Below the pieces are notes generated by a model, which had not been told where the DNA came from, did not search any database, and saw only the letters and a list, made by a program, of their open reading frames with translations. Made by a program: the position numbers and the translations under genes. Below, in pieces: positions 40,945 through 50,458 of a stretch of DNA of 56,577 nucleotides. The stretch is taken from contig JAAXZN010000038.1 in NCBI GenBank assembly GCA_012719855.1, positions 1 through 56,577 on the forward strand. The letters run 5' to 3'. The stretch's first letter is position 1, and every line of letters starts with the position of its first letter. The DNA is from Serratia liquefaciens (GTDB lineage Bacteria; Pseudomonadota; Gammaproteobacteria; Enterobacterales; Enterobacteriaceae).

Positions 40945-41378
40945 CAGTAGGCCTCCGTCCGTTCACCCGGCATCGCATACTGCACCTGACTGTAGAACGG
41001 GAACACGGTGCTGTACCCCGGCACCGGCGCGTTGCCATCCGCCAGATGCGGGTACACATACATCACCAGATCGGGATTCGGCAGGCGCGGAAACTGCTGG
41101 CTGATTTCGCTTTCCTGCGTGCGGCTGTAGCTGCGATCGCTCGCGGCTGTTGCCTGGCTTTCGTTCTCGGTGAGCGGCCGGCGCAAGCTGTCGCGCGCCG
41201 CCACCGCATTACGCGCCGTTCCGCCACCGTCTTCACCCTGCCACAATTCCAGCATCGAGCTGTCGCCTGGCGGCAGCATTTCTTCTTTCGACGTCGAACA
41301 GCCGGCCAACGCCATAACGCTGACAATGACAGCGGTCGCCAGGACTCGGTTAAACAGATTTTTCCGCATGATTATCAT
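40944..41378 (-). CDS. Conjugal transfer lipoprotein, TIGR03751 family (TraV-like)
   Basis: 144 aa from ATG 41378, or 141 aa from ATG 41369; both are near a GAGA site, and the first overlaps the stop of the small upstream gene (ATGA). Signal peptide with lipobox ALAGC, so Cys is lipidated and the protein sits in the outer membrane core, like TraV/VirB7. A longer frame exists but runs through the 39-aa gene in another phase. Ends one base into the start of the next gene. Confidence 0.8.
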   Translation of the reverse strand: MIIMRKNLFNRVLATAVIVSVMALAGCSTSKEEMLPPGDSSMLELWQGEDGGGTARNAVAARDSLRRPLTENESQATAASDRSYSRTQESEISQQFPRLPNPDLVMYVYPHLADGNAPVPGYSTVFPFYSQVQYAMPGERTEAY

Positions 41379-41494
41379 TCTCTTATAAGCAAACACAGCA
41401 GGAGCAGCACACCTAACCAAAACGCGCTGCAGGACAGCAAGACCAGCGCCCAACTCTGTGGGCGACTCATCCTTTCGCATTGACGCCACAGCAT
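41375..41494 (-). CDS. 39-aa single-span membrane peptide
   Basis: ATG 41494 has a very strong ribosome site (GGAGGAG) and encodes MLWRQCERMSRPQSWALVLL followed by a hydrophobic helix to about residue 36. It fits precisely between the TIGR03752 gene (stop 41519) and the lipoprotein gene, overlapping the latter by ATGA. Ribosome site, spacing and coupling all argue it is real. Confidence 0.6.
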   Translation of the reverse strand: MLWRQCERMSRPQSWALVLLSCSAFWLGVLLLLCLLIRE

Positions 41495-41518
41495 GCTTCT
41501 CCTCCTCTGAATGACGTG

Positions 41519-43015
41519 TTAATCCAGTCCGCCGGTGCTGCCGTCTTCGCCAGGCAGGCTGAAGTCGTAACGCACCTTGCGCCCTTTGGTCTCAAAGTCG
41601 ATCGCCAGCTGGCGGGTAATGTGCACGGCCAGTTTCTGGCCCGGGGGCACGTAGACGGCGTCGAACATCATGCCGTAGCGCTCACGCACCCAGTCGGCGG
41701 TCTCTTTCATCCCGCCTGACAGCGCCTTGCCCAGCACGGCCTGGCCGGCATTACCGGTCATGGTCGAGGTGATGCCATTCACATTGTTTTGCGTGGTGTA
41801 TTGCCCCTGGCTGATCCCTTCCCCGGCGGCGCTGGCGGCCGACAAGGCGGCGATAGTCGGCAAGTAGGTCGAGGCATTGGATTTACGCTCTCCACCGATG
41901 CACGGGATGCCGTTGTCATCAGAGATCCAGCCAATGCCGGCGGTGGTGCTGACGTCTTTGCCATTGTTACCGCTATTGTTGTTGCTATTGGCCTTCATAT
42001 TGGTGTCAGGATGCGGCAAGGTGCGTACCGTCCCGTCCGCAAACACGAAGGTGATGCTGTTGACCTGGCCACGCACGCACGACAACGTCCAGTCGCCGCT
42101 GGCCGTCCCGGAGACAATCGCACCCTCGACGTCCGGCAGCTCGATGCCGTTCGCCGTCAGGTTGTCTTTGCCAATCATCAGCTTAAATGGGTAGGGGTCG
42201 GTCACCGTGCCGTTGATCGGCACGCGGCCCAGCAGCGCCGTCATGGACCTACTGCCCACCAGTGTGGAATTCTCGGGCAGGGTAAACACCGGCTCGGCGT
42301 TCTCCTCCAATCCTTTTTCATTGGTATGCCCTTTCACCTGCTGCTCATAGGCCGCTTTTTGGCGTGTGATCGCATTGTCGGACAGGAACGACGTCGGGAA
42401 CTGCGGGCCGTCTTTGGCGCTGTTCGGATTACGCGGGTCGGGTTCTTTCATGTCTTTCGGTCCGACCCACATCAAGCCATCCTGACCAGGAGCGGCACCA
42501 CCGTCCCCGGCGCCCATGCCATCCAGTCCCAGCCCCAGCGGAATATCACTGTCGCTTTTTGCCTTGTCCTTGTTCGCAGTCAGCTGCTCGGTCAGCGTCT
42601 GAATTTTCCCCATCAGCGTCTGCTGCTCCTGCTGGAGCTGCTGCTGGCGCTGATCGGCCTGCTTCTGGAAGCCGGCCACGGCCTCATTGACCTGGCCGGA
42701 CACATTGGTATTACGCTTGCGCAGCGCTTCGTTTTCTTTCAACACCTTGTCGATGTTGCTTTGCAACTCGGCCTGCTGGGTTCGGGTAGTACGCAGGGTG
42801 CCCACCAGGGTACGCAGCGTGTCCTCCGGGGTATCCCCCTCCACGCCCAGCGCCCGCAGCTCTTCCGGCGACATGCTGGCCAGAACGTTATGCGCCTGCT
42901 GAGTCTCCTCCTGCGTTTTACCGCCGCTGCAGGCTTTGAGCCCGACGACAATGGATGCAGCCAGCACGCCGAACACAATCACTTTCGGCAGCATGTTGGA
43001 TTTTACCTCAGCCAT
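41519..43015 (-). CDS. TraB/VirB10-like channel protein, TIGR03752/PFL_4705 family
   Basis: 498 aa. One N-terminal membrane segment (VIVFGVLAASIVVGLKAC), a coiled coil (about residues 60-155, Gln/Leu rich), a Pro/Gly/Asp linker, and a C-terminal beta domain (IPINGTVTDPYPFK, then VSGTASGDWTLSC) like VirB10/TraB. It spans the envelope and links inner and outer membrane parts of the channel. Start overlaps the end of the TIGR03749 gene by eight bases. Confidence 0.85.
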   Translation of the reverse strand: MAEVKSNMLPKVIVFGVLAASIVVGLKACSGGKTQEETQQAHNVLASMSPEELRALGVEGDTPEDTLRTLVGTLRTTRTQQAELQSNIDKVLKENEALRKRNTNVSGQVNEAVAGFQKQADQRQQQLQQEQQTLMGKIQTLTEQLTANKDKAKSDSDIPLGLGLDGMGAGDGGAAPGQDGLMWVGPKDMKEPDPRNPNSAKDGPQFPTSFLSDNAITRQKAAYEQQVKGHTNEKGLEENAEPVFTLPENSTLVGSRSMTALLGRVPINGTVTDPYPFKLMIGKDNLTANGIELPDVEGAIVSGTASGDWTLSCVRGQVNSITFVFADGTVRTLPHPDTNMKANSNNNSGNNGKDVSTTAGIGWISDDNGIPCIGGERKSNASTYLPTIAALSAASAAGEGISQGQYTTQNNVNGITSTMTGNAGQAVLGKALSGGMKETADWVRERYGMMFDAVYVPPGQKLAVHITRQLAIDFETKGRKVRYDFSLPGEDGSTGGLD

Positions 43016-43916
43016 GATTAGCCCCCTTCTTCACCGCTTTTACGGCTTTGCGAACCACCGACGGCTCCGCGATAAACGCCCCGTCCGGGCGACCGGACGT
43101 GACCAGATACAGCGTTGTGGTGTCTTCCGGGGTCCCCACCGGGCCGAGATAGCGGTGCTGGAACGTCGCCGTCACAAACTGACCCAGCAGTACCCGGGGA
43201 TCGAGCGTGATTTTGCGGCTGGCGGTGTTTTGCACCTTCAGCGCCACCACGTTGCGGCTGCCAATACCCCAGCCGCCCAGCGGCGTGATGGCCACCGGCT
43301 CTGACGGGTACAGAGTGGTGATGCGTTTCGGCAGGTGCGGGTTGACCGGACGAATGCCGGGCACCGCTTCAACCGTGCGCACCGGACCGTACAGGCTTTG
43401 TGCTGCGTAACGCGTCAGGACGACCGGCAGCGGCGCGTTGTATTTGACTTTTTTACGCTTCGCCTGAGTGCCGTTATCCGCCCCGGGCGCCGCGTTGTTT
43501 CCCCCTGAAGCAGCAGACGTGTCATTACTGCTGCTGACCGATGTCACGTCACCGCTGTAGACAATGCGCACCGGTTCGGCCGAGCCTTTGTCCGATGCCG
43601 TCACATCAAGGAGAATAACCTCCCCATTTTCGACGTCCTGCAGCTGCAGACGCGTTGGCGGGAAAGCCGCATCGGCTTTCAGGTAAACCGCGCCGCCACT
43701 GCTTTGCACCCGCAGCTTACCGTTCAGCGCCGGCGGGAAGCCGACGCGGACATTTTTATCGGCAAACAGCACCCGCTCCTTACCGACGGCCAGCGGGATT
43801 TGCAACGGGATACGCTCCCATTTCATCAGCTCTTCCGCCTGGGCTACCGGCACAATAAACGTCGCCGCCAGGGGAAGTACACTCAGGGAAAGCGCCAGAA
43901 CACGTGCTTTCATCAT
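43008..43916 (-). CDS. TraK/VirB9-like channel protein, TIGR03749/PFL_4704 family
   Basis: 302 aa with signal peptide (LPLAATFIVPVAQAEE, cleavage near residue 27). Beta-rich exported protein with a Ser/Asn/Gly linker in the middle (SSSNDTSAASGGNNAAPG). Expected to join the lipoprotein and the TraB-like protein in the outer-membrane core. Overlaps both neighbours by a few bases. Confidence 0.8.
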   Translation of the reverse strand: MMKARVLALSLSVLPLAATFIVPVAQAEELMKWERIPLQIPLAVGKERVLFADKNVRVGFPPALNGKLRVQSSGGAVYLKADAAFPPTRLQLQDVENGEVILLDVTASDKGSAEPVRIVYSGDVTSVSSSNDTSAASGGNNAAPGADNGTQAKRKKVKYNAPLPVVLTRYAAQSLYGPVRTVEAVPGIRPVNPHLPKRITTLYPSEPVAITPLGGWGIGSRNVVALKVQNTASRKITLDPRVLLGQFVTATFQHRYLGPVGTPEDTTTLYLVTSGRPDGAFIAEPSVVRKAVKAVKKGANHG

Positions 43917-44584
43917 TGGGATACTCCTTTTTTCTCAGGCGCGGGTTCCGCCGGCGCCGCAGCCAGACGCTGTGGCATGCTGTCGTAACAATCCAGCGCC
44001 AGACCAAACTCATTACGTTCCGGATCCCCTTCTGCGCGCACCACTTTCAGCGGGTAACGTGTCAGTGCGCGTTTCACCGGTTCACCGGCGAAAGACTCGT
44101 CCGCCACCAAATCCAGACGCACCACCCAGTTATCACGGCCTTTGACCGTCACCGGACTCTGGTTATAGCGACCGTTGTAGCCATGCTCAGGGATTTCGAA
44201 TACCACGCGCGTTCTGCCGGCGAGCTCGCCACTTTCGCTACGCTTTTTGGCGTCTGCCTTCAGGAAACGTGCGCAGGAATCCGTCAGATAAGGAGACAGC
44301 GCGGCAATTTTGGCCGGGTAATCGACATCACCGTTCTTTGGCCAGGCATTGAGTTGCTGGAAGATATAAAAGCCGAAGCTATAGACCGTGGATGGAGGCA
44401 CCTCCCACCAGGCACGGGTAGAGCCGCTGCGCAGGTCGGGGGGATTATGGATAGTCAGGTTAGCCGGCGCCCGCATCCAGCCGATGCTGGCTACCAGAAG
44501 GAAAACGACCAGCACGCCACAGGCAACACGCAACGTGAGAATATGCTGATCGCGGTTTTTAACCGCATGTCTGAAACGGCTCAT
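43913..44584 (-). CDS. TraE/VirB8-like protein, TIGR03746/PFL_4703 family
   Basis: 223 aa. One N-terminal membrane helix (ILTLRVACGVLVVFLLVASI) and a periplasmic domain with VYSFGFYIFQQLNAWP, the VirB8/TraE pattern. Inner-membrane assembly factor. ATGA overlaps on both sides. Confidence 0.8.
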   Translation of the reverse strand: MSRFRHAVKNRDQHILTLRVACGVLVVFLLVASIGWMRAPANLTIHNPPDLRSGSTRAWWEVPPSTVYSFGFYIFQQLNAWPKNGDVDYPAKIAALSPYLTDSCARFLKADAKKRSESGELAGRTRVVFEIPEHGYNGRYNQSPVTVKGRDNWVVRLDLVADESFAGEPVKRALTRYPLKVVRAEGDPERNEFGLALDCYDSMPQRLAAAPAEPAPEKKGVSQ

Positions 44585-44946
44585 TTGGACCTCTTAACAA
44601 CGCGGCTGCGACGCAACGACCAGCCCTGTTTGTCGATAATCAGGGTGGGATCCCCCCACCCCATGCGACGTTTACGCGCCTCGAGGCGCTGCCAGATATA
44701 ATTCTCCGGTTTACCGCGCTTAAGGCGCGTCAGCCGGCTGCCTCCAAACCAGATGACGAGAAGCGGCGTCACCAGCATGCCGGTGGGTATCACGACCCAA
44801 CCGGCAAGAGGAAGAAACGGCAACGACACGAGCAGACCCAGCCCTACGCCCGCCAACGCCGCCAGTCCCATCTCCGGGGTGGTAAACCCCCGGAAGACGA
44901 CAGGCTCGGCGTTAAGACGGTCAGGTAAGAATCGGATAGTCTGCAT
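44581..44946 (-). CDS. VirB3/TraL-like protein, TIGR03750 family
   Basis: 121 aa. Begins RFLPDRLNAEPVVFRGFT, a signature of this family, followed by two membrane segments (about 28-68) and a basic tail (KRGKPENYIWQRLEARKRR). Small inner-membrane channel subunit. Confidence 0.8.
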   Translation of the reverse strand: MQTIRFLPDRLNAEPVVFRGFTTPEMGLAALAGVGLGLLVSLPFLPLAGWVVIPTGMLVTPLLVIWFGGSRLTRLKRGKPENYIWQRLEARKRRMGWGDPTLIIDKQGWSLRRSRVVKRSK

Positions 44947-44957
44947 GGCGGGCCACC

Positions 44958-45323
44958 TTAGAACAGGATCTCGGCGGACTTGCCAACCAGCCAGATAACC
45001 GCAACCAGCAGCACAATACCGACCACGATGATGGCACCGAACTTACCCCAGTTGGATTTACCTTCGCGCACCTCATGGAAGGTGGAGATTGCAGAGTTTG
45101 CTACCACAAGAAACGCCACGGCGGCAGCGACCAGCCCCAGGATGACGATGCCGTCCTGAATGTAACCTTTGAGGGTATCCATCAGTCCACCGCCACCACC
45201 GGAAGACGGCGGCTCAACGCTCGGCAGTGCAGCCTGCGCCGGTTGACTGGCGGCATAAGCCAGAGAAGTCGCTACCGCGACACGCGCAGAAAAATGACGG
45301 AAGAAACGAGCTACAGCATTCAT
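44958..45323 (-). CDS. Pilin-like protein, TIGR03745/PFL_4702 family
   Basis: 121 aa: signal peptide (to about residue 32, QPAQA), Gly-rich linker, and two hydrophobic helices (about 55-78 and 93-113). This arrangement matches VirB2/TraA-like pilins, so it is a good candidate for the main subunit of the mating pilus. Confidence 0.8.
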   Translation of the reverse strand: MNAVARFFRHFSARVAVATSLAYAASQPAQAALPSVEPPSSGGGGGLMDTLKGYIQDGIVILGLVAAAVAFLVVANSAISTFHEVREGKSNWGKFGAIIVVGIVLLVAVIWLVGKSAEILF

Positions 45324-45386
45324 AAAGCATTCCTTTTTACAGAGTGAAATTAATAACGTGAAAAACGGTCCAGCGTCTCACCGGGG

Positions 45387-45629
45387 TCAGCTGGCAAACA
45401 TCCAGGTAACAACGAGCAGCAACAACACGAGCCTGACGGCAAACTGCACCATCGCTGCGTTGCGAAGCTTTTCGTTGCTCCACCCCTTCCAGATATCGGT
45501 CAGTGCCCAGGCGGCCCAGACAAACAGCACCGCGAGCAACCCACCGATGCAAATCAGCGACAGGATATTGACTTCAACACCGCCGCTGGCCGCCTTGAAG
45601 GCCTGCTCCTGCGCACCGGTCATGGCCAT
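45387..45629 (-). CDS. Integrating conjugative element protein, TIGR03758/PFL_4701 family
   Basis: 80 aa with two membrane helices (about 20-45 and 58-78) separated by KGWSNEKLRNAAMV. Pilin-like in size. Adjoins the RAQPRD gene with a one-base overlap. Confidence 0.75.
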   Translation of the reverse strand: MAMTGAQEQAFKAASGGVEVNILSLICIGGLLAVLFVWAAWALTDIWKGWSNEKLRNAAMVQFAVRLVLLLLVVTWMFAS

Positions 45630-45964
45630 CAGGGGCGCTCCCGACGGTAATTGCCGGCCACCGCACTGCCATCTCGTGGTTGTGCGCGCGAGGGTTCCAG
45701 GTAACGGTCAATGCCGGCATTGATGGTCTTGAGATCGGCGGTAGCGCGGGCATAGTCGAAGAAGAAACGACCGCGCTCCGACGGGTCAGCCTGAACGGCG
45801 GCAACACGGGCACGTTCAAGCGCTGCCTGCACCTGGATCAGCATGCGCTGGGCAGAAGCCAGCTCATCTTTTTCAGCAGCAAAGGCAGGCAGTGCGGTCA
45901 GCAAAGTCAGCCCCAGCACACAGCCGGCGCCGAGACCACGAACAACGGGGATAGGCATACACAA
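45629..45964 (-). CDS. RAQPRD-family integrating conjugative element protein
   Basis: 111 aa with signal peptide (ALPAFAAEKDE) and the diagnostic RAQPRD string near the C-terminus. Helical, periplasmic; unknown role. First gene of the core channel operon; the region upstream to 46193 has a GC-rich inverted repeat near 46110-46145 and AT-rich promoter-like sequence, but I cannot define a promoter. Confidence 0.85.
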   Translation of the reverse strand: MCMPIPVVRGLGAGCVLGLTLLTALPAFAAEKDELASAQRMLIQVQAALERARVAAVQADPSERGRFFFDYARATADLKTINAGIDRYLEPSRAQPRDGSAVAGNYRRERP

Positions 45965-46193
45965 GCACTCCTTGATGATTTAGGGTGCTCTCAGGGTGCG
46001 ATAGATGGGGCGGGAGGTCAGCGGATAACTCTTTATGGAATTTTGATAATTTTAAGCCAGGGGAAACACATAGAGCTGAATTGGAAGTTTTTTAAGCCTG
46101 GGAATACTGCCGCGCCGCACGGCGGCTTGTCTGCTGACGGCAGCGCACAAAAGCCAGTTTTGTACGCCGCCGTCCAGCCTGGATTTCAGGCAC

Positions 46194-46952
46194 CTACAAA
46201 TATTTCTTAAACGACGCTGTCGTCACTGTCACCGCAATGCCGAGCAGGATAGCGGCCGGCAACAACAGCAGATTGGGGTAAACCGCTGTTGGCCAGGACA
46301 AGTACAGCATGCAGGGGATATACACCGCCGGTTTCACCATCCGCTTAGCGTGGTGGTACACAAAGCTCGACTCATAGCCGGCACCGTAGCGCCGAATATC
46401 ACGCCGCCCCAACCCTTCGGTCAGCGCAACCAGGACCACCAGGATAAACAGTGGGATGGACAGCACTAAAATGGTCACACGTACCAGGGTGATCACGGTA
46501 ACGTACACCGTCGCCATCAGGTACTCTTTAAGCGTGGTAGCCAGCCAACCACTCCAGCTATTCAGCTCTCTGGCAATCGCATTCTGGCTGTGTACCTGCG
46601 TGTCATACGCCTGCTTAATCCAGTCCAAAAAGCCGCTGTCCACGAAGGTCCATTGATACGCCGTCATAATCCAACGGGTGACGGTCACTGACGGTTCAGA
46701 CAGCAGCAGACTACGCGTAAATTCAGAGGACAGGTACCCCAACTCGGTGTTCATCACCGCTTCACTGTGCGACGCGCCAAGCTCTGGCCAGAAGAATGCC
46801 ATCCCGACATATTCGATCACCAGGCTCACCAAAAGCGAAGCCAGGAACATACCGATCAACATCCAGGGCCAGCCCCACAGTACATTGTAAAACAGCCCAT
46901 GCTTACGGGGTTGTACGGGCTGCTGAGGCTGATTATTCACCGCTTGCGACAT
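46194..46952 (-). CDS. TraD-linked membrane protein, TIGR03747/PFL_4697 family
   Basis: 252 aa. Hydrophobic segments near residues 30-55, 145-180 and 205-240. In this ICE class it always follows traD and is thought to help the coupling protein. Overlaps the end of traD by 20 bases. Confidence 0.8.
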   Translation of the reverse strand: MSQAVNNQPQQPVQPRKHGLFYNVLWGWPWMLIGMFLASLLVSLVIEYVGMAFFWPELGASHSEAVMNTELGYLSSEFTRSLLLSEPSVTVTRWIMTAYQWTFVDSGFLDWIKQAYDTQVHSQNAIARELNSWSGWLATTLKEYLMATVYVTVITLVRVTILVLSIPLFILVVLVALTEGLGRRDIRRYGAGYESSFVYHHAKRMVKPAVYIPCMLYLSWPTAVYPNLLLLPAAILLGIAVTVTTASFKKYL

Positions 46953-49047
46953 TCAGCCCCCCTTGGATGGCAACATCCGGCATTACCGTGCTGGCTGACC
47001 ACCAGGACTCGCTGGTACGATAGTTGCGCTGCATCTCCTCGGCAATCTTCTGCAGGTTGGCCGGCATAAGCGCATCATCCCTGTCGCCGCTGGGTAGTGG
47101 CATCCGAATTTTCCACAGTTGACCACCTTCCAGCAGCGCGAACGCCTGTCCTTTCGGGAGGTTAATCACATCCGCCGGGGCAAGCAGTGGGGCTTTCACA
47201 GTACCGACGCGGTCCTGGGTGTTGGAGGTAAAATCCTGTCCCTTCTCCACATCGGCCGTATCGGCATGCCCTGATACCAGGGTTTTGGTGTAGATATCCA
47301 CTTCCGGCAACTGTGTGGTAAGCAACTGCGCGGTGCGGTTCTCACGGACACGGAGCATGATCAGGGTATTGAAGTTACCCGTCACCTGAGCCGCCTTGGC
47401 GGTACTGCCGATGCGCGCCTCGATATCCGACTCGGTTTGCGTGTAGGCCGTCACCTGCATACCGGCACCGCCCCCTTTGTTGATAAGCGGGATAAATTCG
47501 TCCCCCATCAGTTCGTTGAACTCGTCACAGTGCAGGTTGATTGGCAGTTTACCGTCTGCCCGGGTTGGCAACCCGCCGTGCATACCGTGTTTATAGATAT
47601 GACCGGCAACCGACACCAGATCGGCAAACATGCTGTTACCAACCGCGGAAGCGACAACGCCGTCTGACAGTGCATCGAGCCCCACATAAACAATGCCGCG
47701 CTTACGAATGACCTGCTCCCAGTCAAAAATGGGCCTTGGGTCGCTCATATCCATGTAGTTAGGCGCCAGGAGCTCGGCGGTCTTGCCGGTGGTGAGTTTT
47801 TCCAGCAGCGGCAACAGGGACGCCACAATTTTATCGAAGTAGGTCCGATCATAACGGACGGCTGACCGCAGGCCATCGAGAATGGGGTCATACAGCTGCT
47901 TGCCGGCCTCGGAACTCAGCGCCATTTCCACCGCCATGATTTTTATTGCGTTCGGCTGGCCCTGCATATTGCGCGGTACATCGTCCTCCGTCAGCACCTG
48001 CAGGCTGTTGTCGATTTGTTGCTGCAGCGCCGGCATACGCGCTTCAATCACTTTCTTCGCGTAGGTCTCATACAGCTCGCTGATGTTGTTCACGTAACGG
48101 GTGATCAACTGATAGTCAGGTCGCTGCCCCAGCGCGACCAGGGCACGCGCCACAATATTGACGAATCGCCACGCAAACTCACGGAACGCCGCACTGTTGC
48201 CCTCTCCGCTCAGTTGCCCGGAAATACGCCCGGCCACTTCCGACACGCGCTCAAAGCGCCCGACTGCGTTATAGCGTGCCGAGATATCCGGCCAGCCCAG
48301 ATGGAAGATGAACAGCTCATCCCCACGGCCGGCTCGGTGCGCTTCCGCCCAGACCCGGCGGAGCAAATCCGCATCCCCTTTTGGATCAAACACAATGGTG
48401 ATGTCACCGCGGCGAATATCCTGGGTGATCAGCAGTTCCGCCAGGCGGGTCTTGCCGACACGGGTAGTGCCCAACACCAGGCTATGCCCTACGCGTTCGC
48501 CCAGTGCCATCGATACATCGAGCTCATCGGGTTCAATACCATGGATCGCCGGGTTCCCCCCGACCGGTGGCAGCGGCCGCACCGGATTGAGTGGAGAATC
48601 CTTGCGCAGCAGCTGGGACAACCACGGCAGGGTATATTCGGTTTTAAGCTCCAGTCGGCGCGCCACCTGGTACATTTTTGGCGGCTGAACATATTTTTCC
48701 ACTTCCGGCCGACGGGTATCCATCAGGCGCTGGGTGTGCTTTTGCTGCCAACGGAACCCCCGCCCCAGGAACAGCCGCTGCCGGCTAACCGGGATCTGTG
48801 CGCTTGTCATGACATAGCGCGGTAACCGACGCAGATTACGGCGATAACGGGCCACCCGCAGGCCCTGCCGTGCTCGTACCGCGGACAGTACCGCAAACCC
48901 GCCGGCAGTGACATAACTCACCGACGGCGCCAGTGCAACAGACCAGGGAGCAACGAAACAAATCACCGCGGCAGCGCCGGCAACGATCGCGGTATTCAAT
49001 TCTACCGCCGGGCGCAGCAGCGCTTCCATCACATGACGGTTACTCAT
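46933..49047 (-). CDS. traD: Conjugative coupling protein TraD, SXT/TOL subfamily
   Basis: 704 aa from ATG 49047, with GGAGGGGG upstream and an ATGA overlap with the preceding gene; the longer frame is not needed. Two N-terminal membrane helices, Walker A GTTRVGKT at 193-200, and Walker B-like INLHCDEFNEL near residue 510. VirD4-type ATPase that brings the relaxase-DNA complex to the channel. Confidence 0.9.
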   Translation of the reverse strand: MSNRHVMEALLRPAVELNTAIVAGAAAVICFVAPWSVALAPSVSYVTAGGFAVLSAVRARQGLRVARYRRNLRRLPRYVMTSAQIPVSRQRLFLGRGFRWQQKHTQRLMDTRRPEVEKYVQPPKMYQVARRLELKTEYTLPWLSQLLRKDSPLNPVRPLPPVGGNPAIHGIEPDELDVSMALGERVGHSLVLGTTRVGKTRLAELLITQDIRRGDITIVFDPKGDADLLRRVWAEAHRAGRGDELFIFHLGWPDISARYNAVGRFERVSEVAGRISGQLSGEGNSAAFREFAWRFVNIVARALVALGQRPDYQLITRYVNNISELYETYAKKVIEARMPALQQQIDNSLQVLTEDDVPRNMQGQPNAIKIMAVEMALSSEAGKQLYDPILDGLRSAVRYDRTYFDKIVASLLPLLEKLTTGKTAELLAPNYMDMSDPRPIFDWEQVIRKRGIVYVGLDALSDGVVASAVGNSMFADLVSVAGHIYKHGMHGGLPTRADGKLPINLHCDEFNELMGDEFIPLINKGGGAGMQVTAYTQTESDIEARIGSTAKAAQVTGNFNTLIMLRVRENRTAQLLTTQLPEVDIYTKTLVSGHADTADVEKGQDFTSNTQDRVGTVKAPLLAPADVINLPKGQAFALLEGGQLWKIRMPLPSGDRDDALMPANLQKIAEEMQRNYRTSESWWSASTVMPDVAIQGGLNVASGE

Positions 49048-49817
49048 GCCCCCTCCTTGCCTGGCGCAAACAGGCGCTTCCACCAGGAAACTGTCTTCGA
49101 TGTGGCACCCGGTTCGAGGTACCGGATTTCAAGCTGGCGACGTAACTGCTCAGCGTCCCCGGCCTGATGCAGGACAAACCGCTGCTCCCCGTCATTACCG
49201 GTCGTATCATCCAGCGTCACCGTAACATCGGTATGCCAGGTATCCACTTTCCAGCCGGGAGTATCATCACGGGAAACCGACACCCGGCGTGCTGACAGTG
49301 CCAGATACACGCCCCGCGACCGCAATACCGACACCATCGCTGACAGGGCCTCACACGCTGTCATAAAGGCGTGGTCGACCTGATACTGGCTCAGAGAGAC
49401 ATTGTGGAGTTGCGTCACGCCATAACCCAGCAGATGGAAATAAAAACGCGCCAGGCAGCTGCGGTGATTGCCATCCGCGCTAACATACCAGTCCAGTCCG
49501 TCCAGGCTGACAAAACTCATCCCGTTATGGGGTTGTGTGGCTTCGGTGTAATAATCCGGGTTGCTTTCAATAAGCGGGATGTTGATATCCATGCGTTTGC
49601 CCCAGTGCAACAGGTCAAGCCAGCTCATCCCGGCATACTGCGGGTGGTCGGTGCCCACGATACGGAACACATTAAGGCTCCCCCGATCAGTCCAGTAATG
49701 ACGGGTGATAAAATCTTCGGCCTGCCGGTACCCAACCCGACTCCAGGGCTCAATCTGCGTATCGGCCCAGGCCGGCTTATTCGCTGACACGCGCTCAATA
49801 AAAGGCTTGTCGTTCAT
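49044..49817 (-). CDS. Unknown coupling-block protein with ParB-like DGNHRS motif
   Basis: 257 aa, soluble. Contains WYVSADGNHRSCLARF, which looks like the DGxHR box of ParB/sulfiredoxin-type folds, and a C-terminal beta-rich part. A protein of this kind lies between the nuclease and traD in relatives. Start overlaps the upstream gene by ATGA. Confidence 0.55.
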   Translation of the reverse strand: MNDKPFIERVSANKPAWADTQIEPWSRVGYRQAEDFITRHYWTDRGSLNVFRIVGTDHPQYAGMSWLDLLHWGKRMDINIPLIESNPDYYTEATQPHNGMSFVSLDGLDWYVSADGNHRSCLARFYFHLLGYGVTQLHNVSLSQYQVDHAFMTACEALSAMVSVLRSRGVYLALSARRVSVSRDDTPGWKVDTWHTDVTVTLDDTTGNDGEQRFVLHQAGDAEQLRRQLEIRYLEPGATSKTVSWWKRLFAPGKEGA

Positions 49818-50458
49818 GACACTCTCCCTTCAGAGACATGGGATATACTCCGTTTGGTTACCGTATTTCCGGATAAAAAAGACGTCCACTCCGCATTGCC
49901 CGCAAGCAACGCCAGCAGCTTTTGGCCACTGACCAGGTGGATGTGGGGATGGTTCTGCAGCAAAGCATGGCTTAGTTGGCCGGTACGGCCGGTATGAATG
50001 AAAAAACCCTGGCAGTGGTGATGTCGCAGCAACGCACCAAAACTCGTGATATGGGACGGTGTGATCGTCCGGCCGTAACGTTTAGCCTGGATGAGGTAGG
50101 TCTTACCTTCGATAATGACCTGACCATCCAGACCGCCGTCGCCGCTGTAGGCGGTATTGCGGATAACGGCATAGCCCTGGCGCTCAAACGCCAGGAGCAA
50201 CAGCTCTTCAAATACATAGGGGTTGATTTTGCGCAGATAGGCCAGACGCTGGCCATCACCGCCCAGCAGCGGTAAGCGCGCCAGTACCCGCATGGCCGTC
50301 GCCTGATATCGGCGGTGGCGCCGACGGCTGGCTGTCTCCCGGCCACGGCAGTTCAGCCCCAGCATGACAGCAACAAACAGCACTATCAGCACTATCAGCA
50401 CAACCGTCAGCACAGGGTTTACCATTAATGCTGCGGCGATGTGTTGCGCCGATATCAT
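49814..50458 (-). CDS. Mrr-like nuclease domain protein of the ICE
   Basis: 214 aa. One N-terminal membrane helix (VLTVVLIVLIVLFVAVMLGL), then an Mrr_cat/RecB-like nuclease domain: FEELLLLAFERQGYAVI, SGDGGLDGQVIIEGK and QAKRYG, i.e. the D...QxK catalytic pattern. Corresponds to PFL_4696-like proteins of this operon. A DNA-processing role near the coupling protein is inferred. Confidence 0.75.
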   Translation of the reverse strand: MISAQHIAAALMVNPVLTVVLIVLIVLFVAVMLGLNCRGRETASRRRHRRYQATAMRVLARLPLLGGDGQRLAYLRKINPYVFEELLLLAFERQGYAVIRNTAYSGDGGLDGQVIIEGKTYLIQAKRYGRTITPSHITSFGALLRHHHCQGFFIHTGRTGQLSHALLQNHPHIHLVSGQKLLALLAGNAEWTSFLSGNTVTKRSISHVSEGRVS

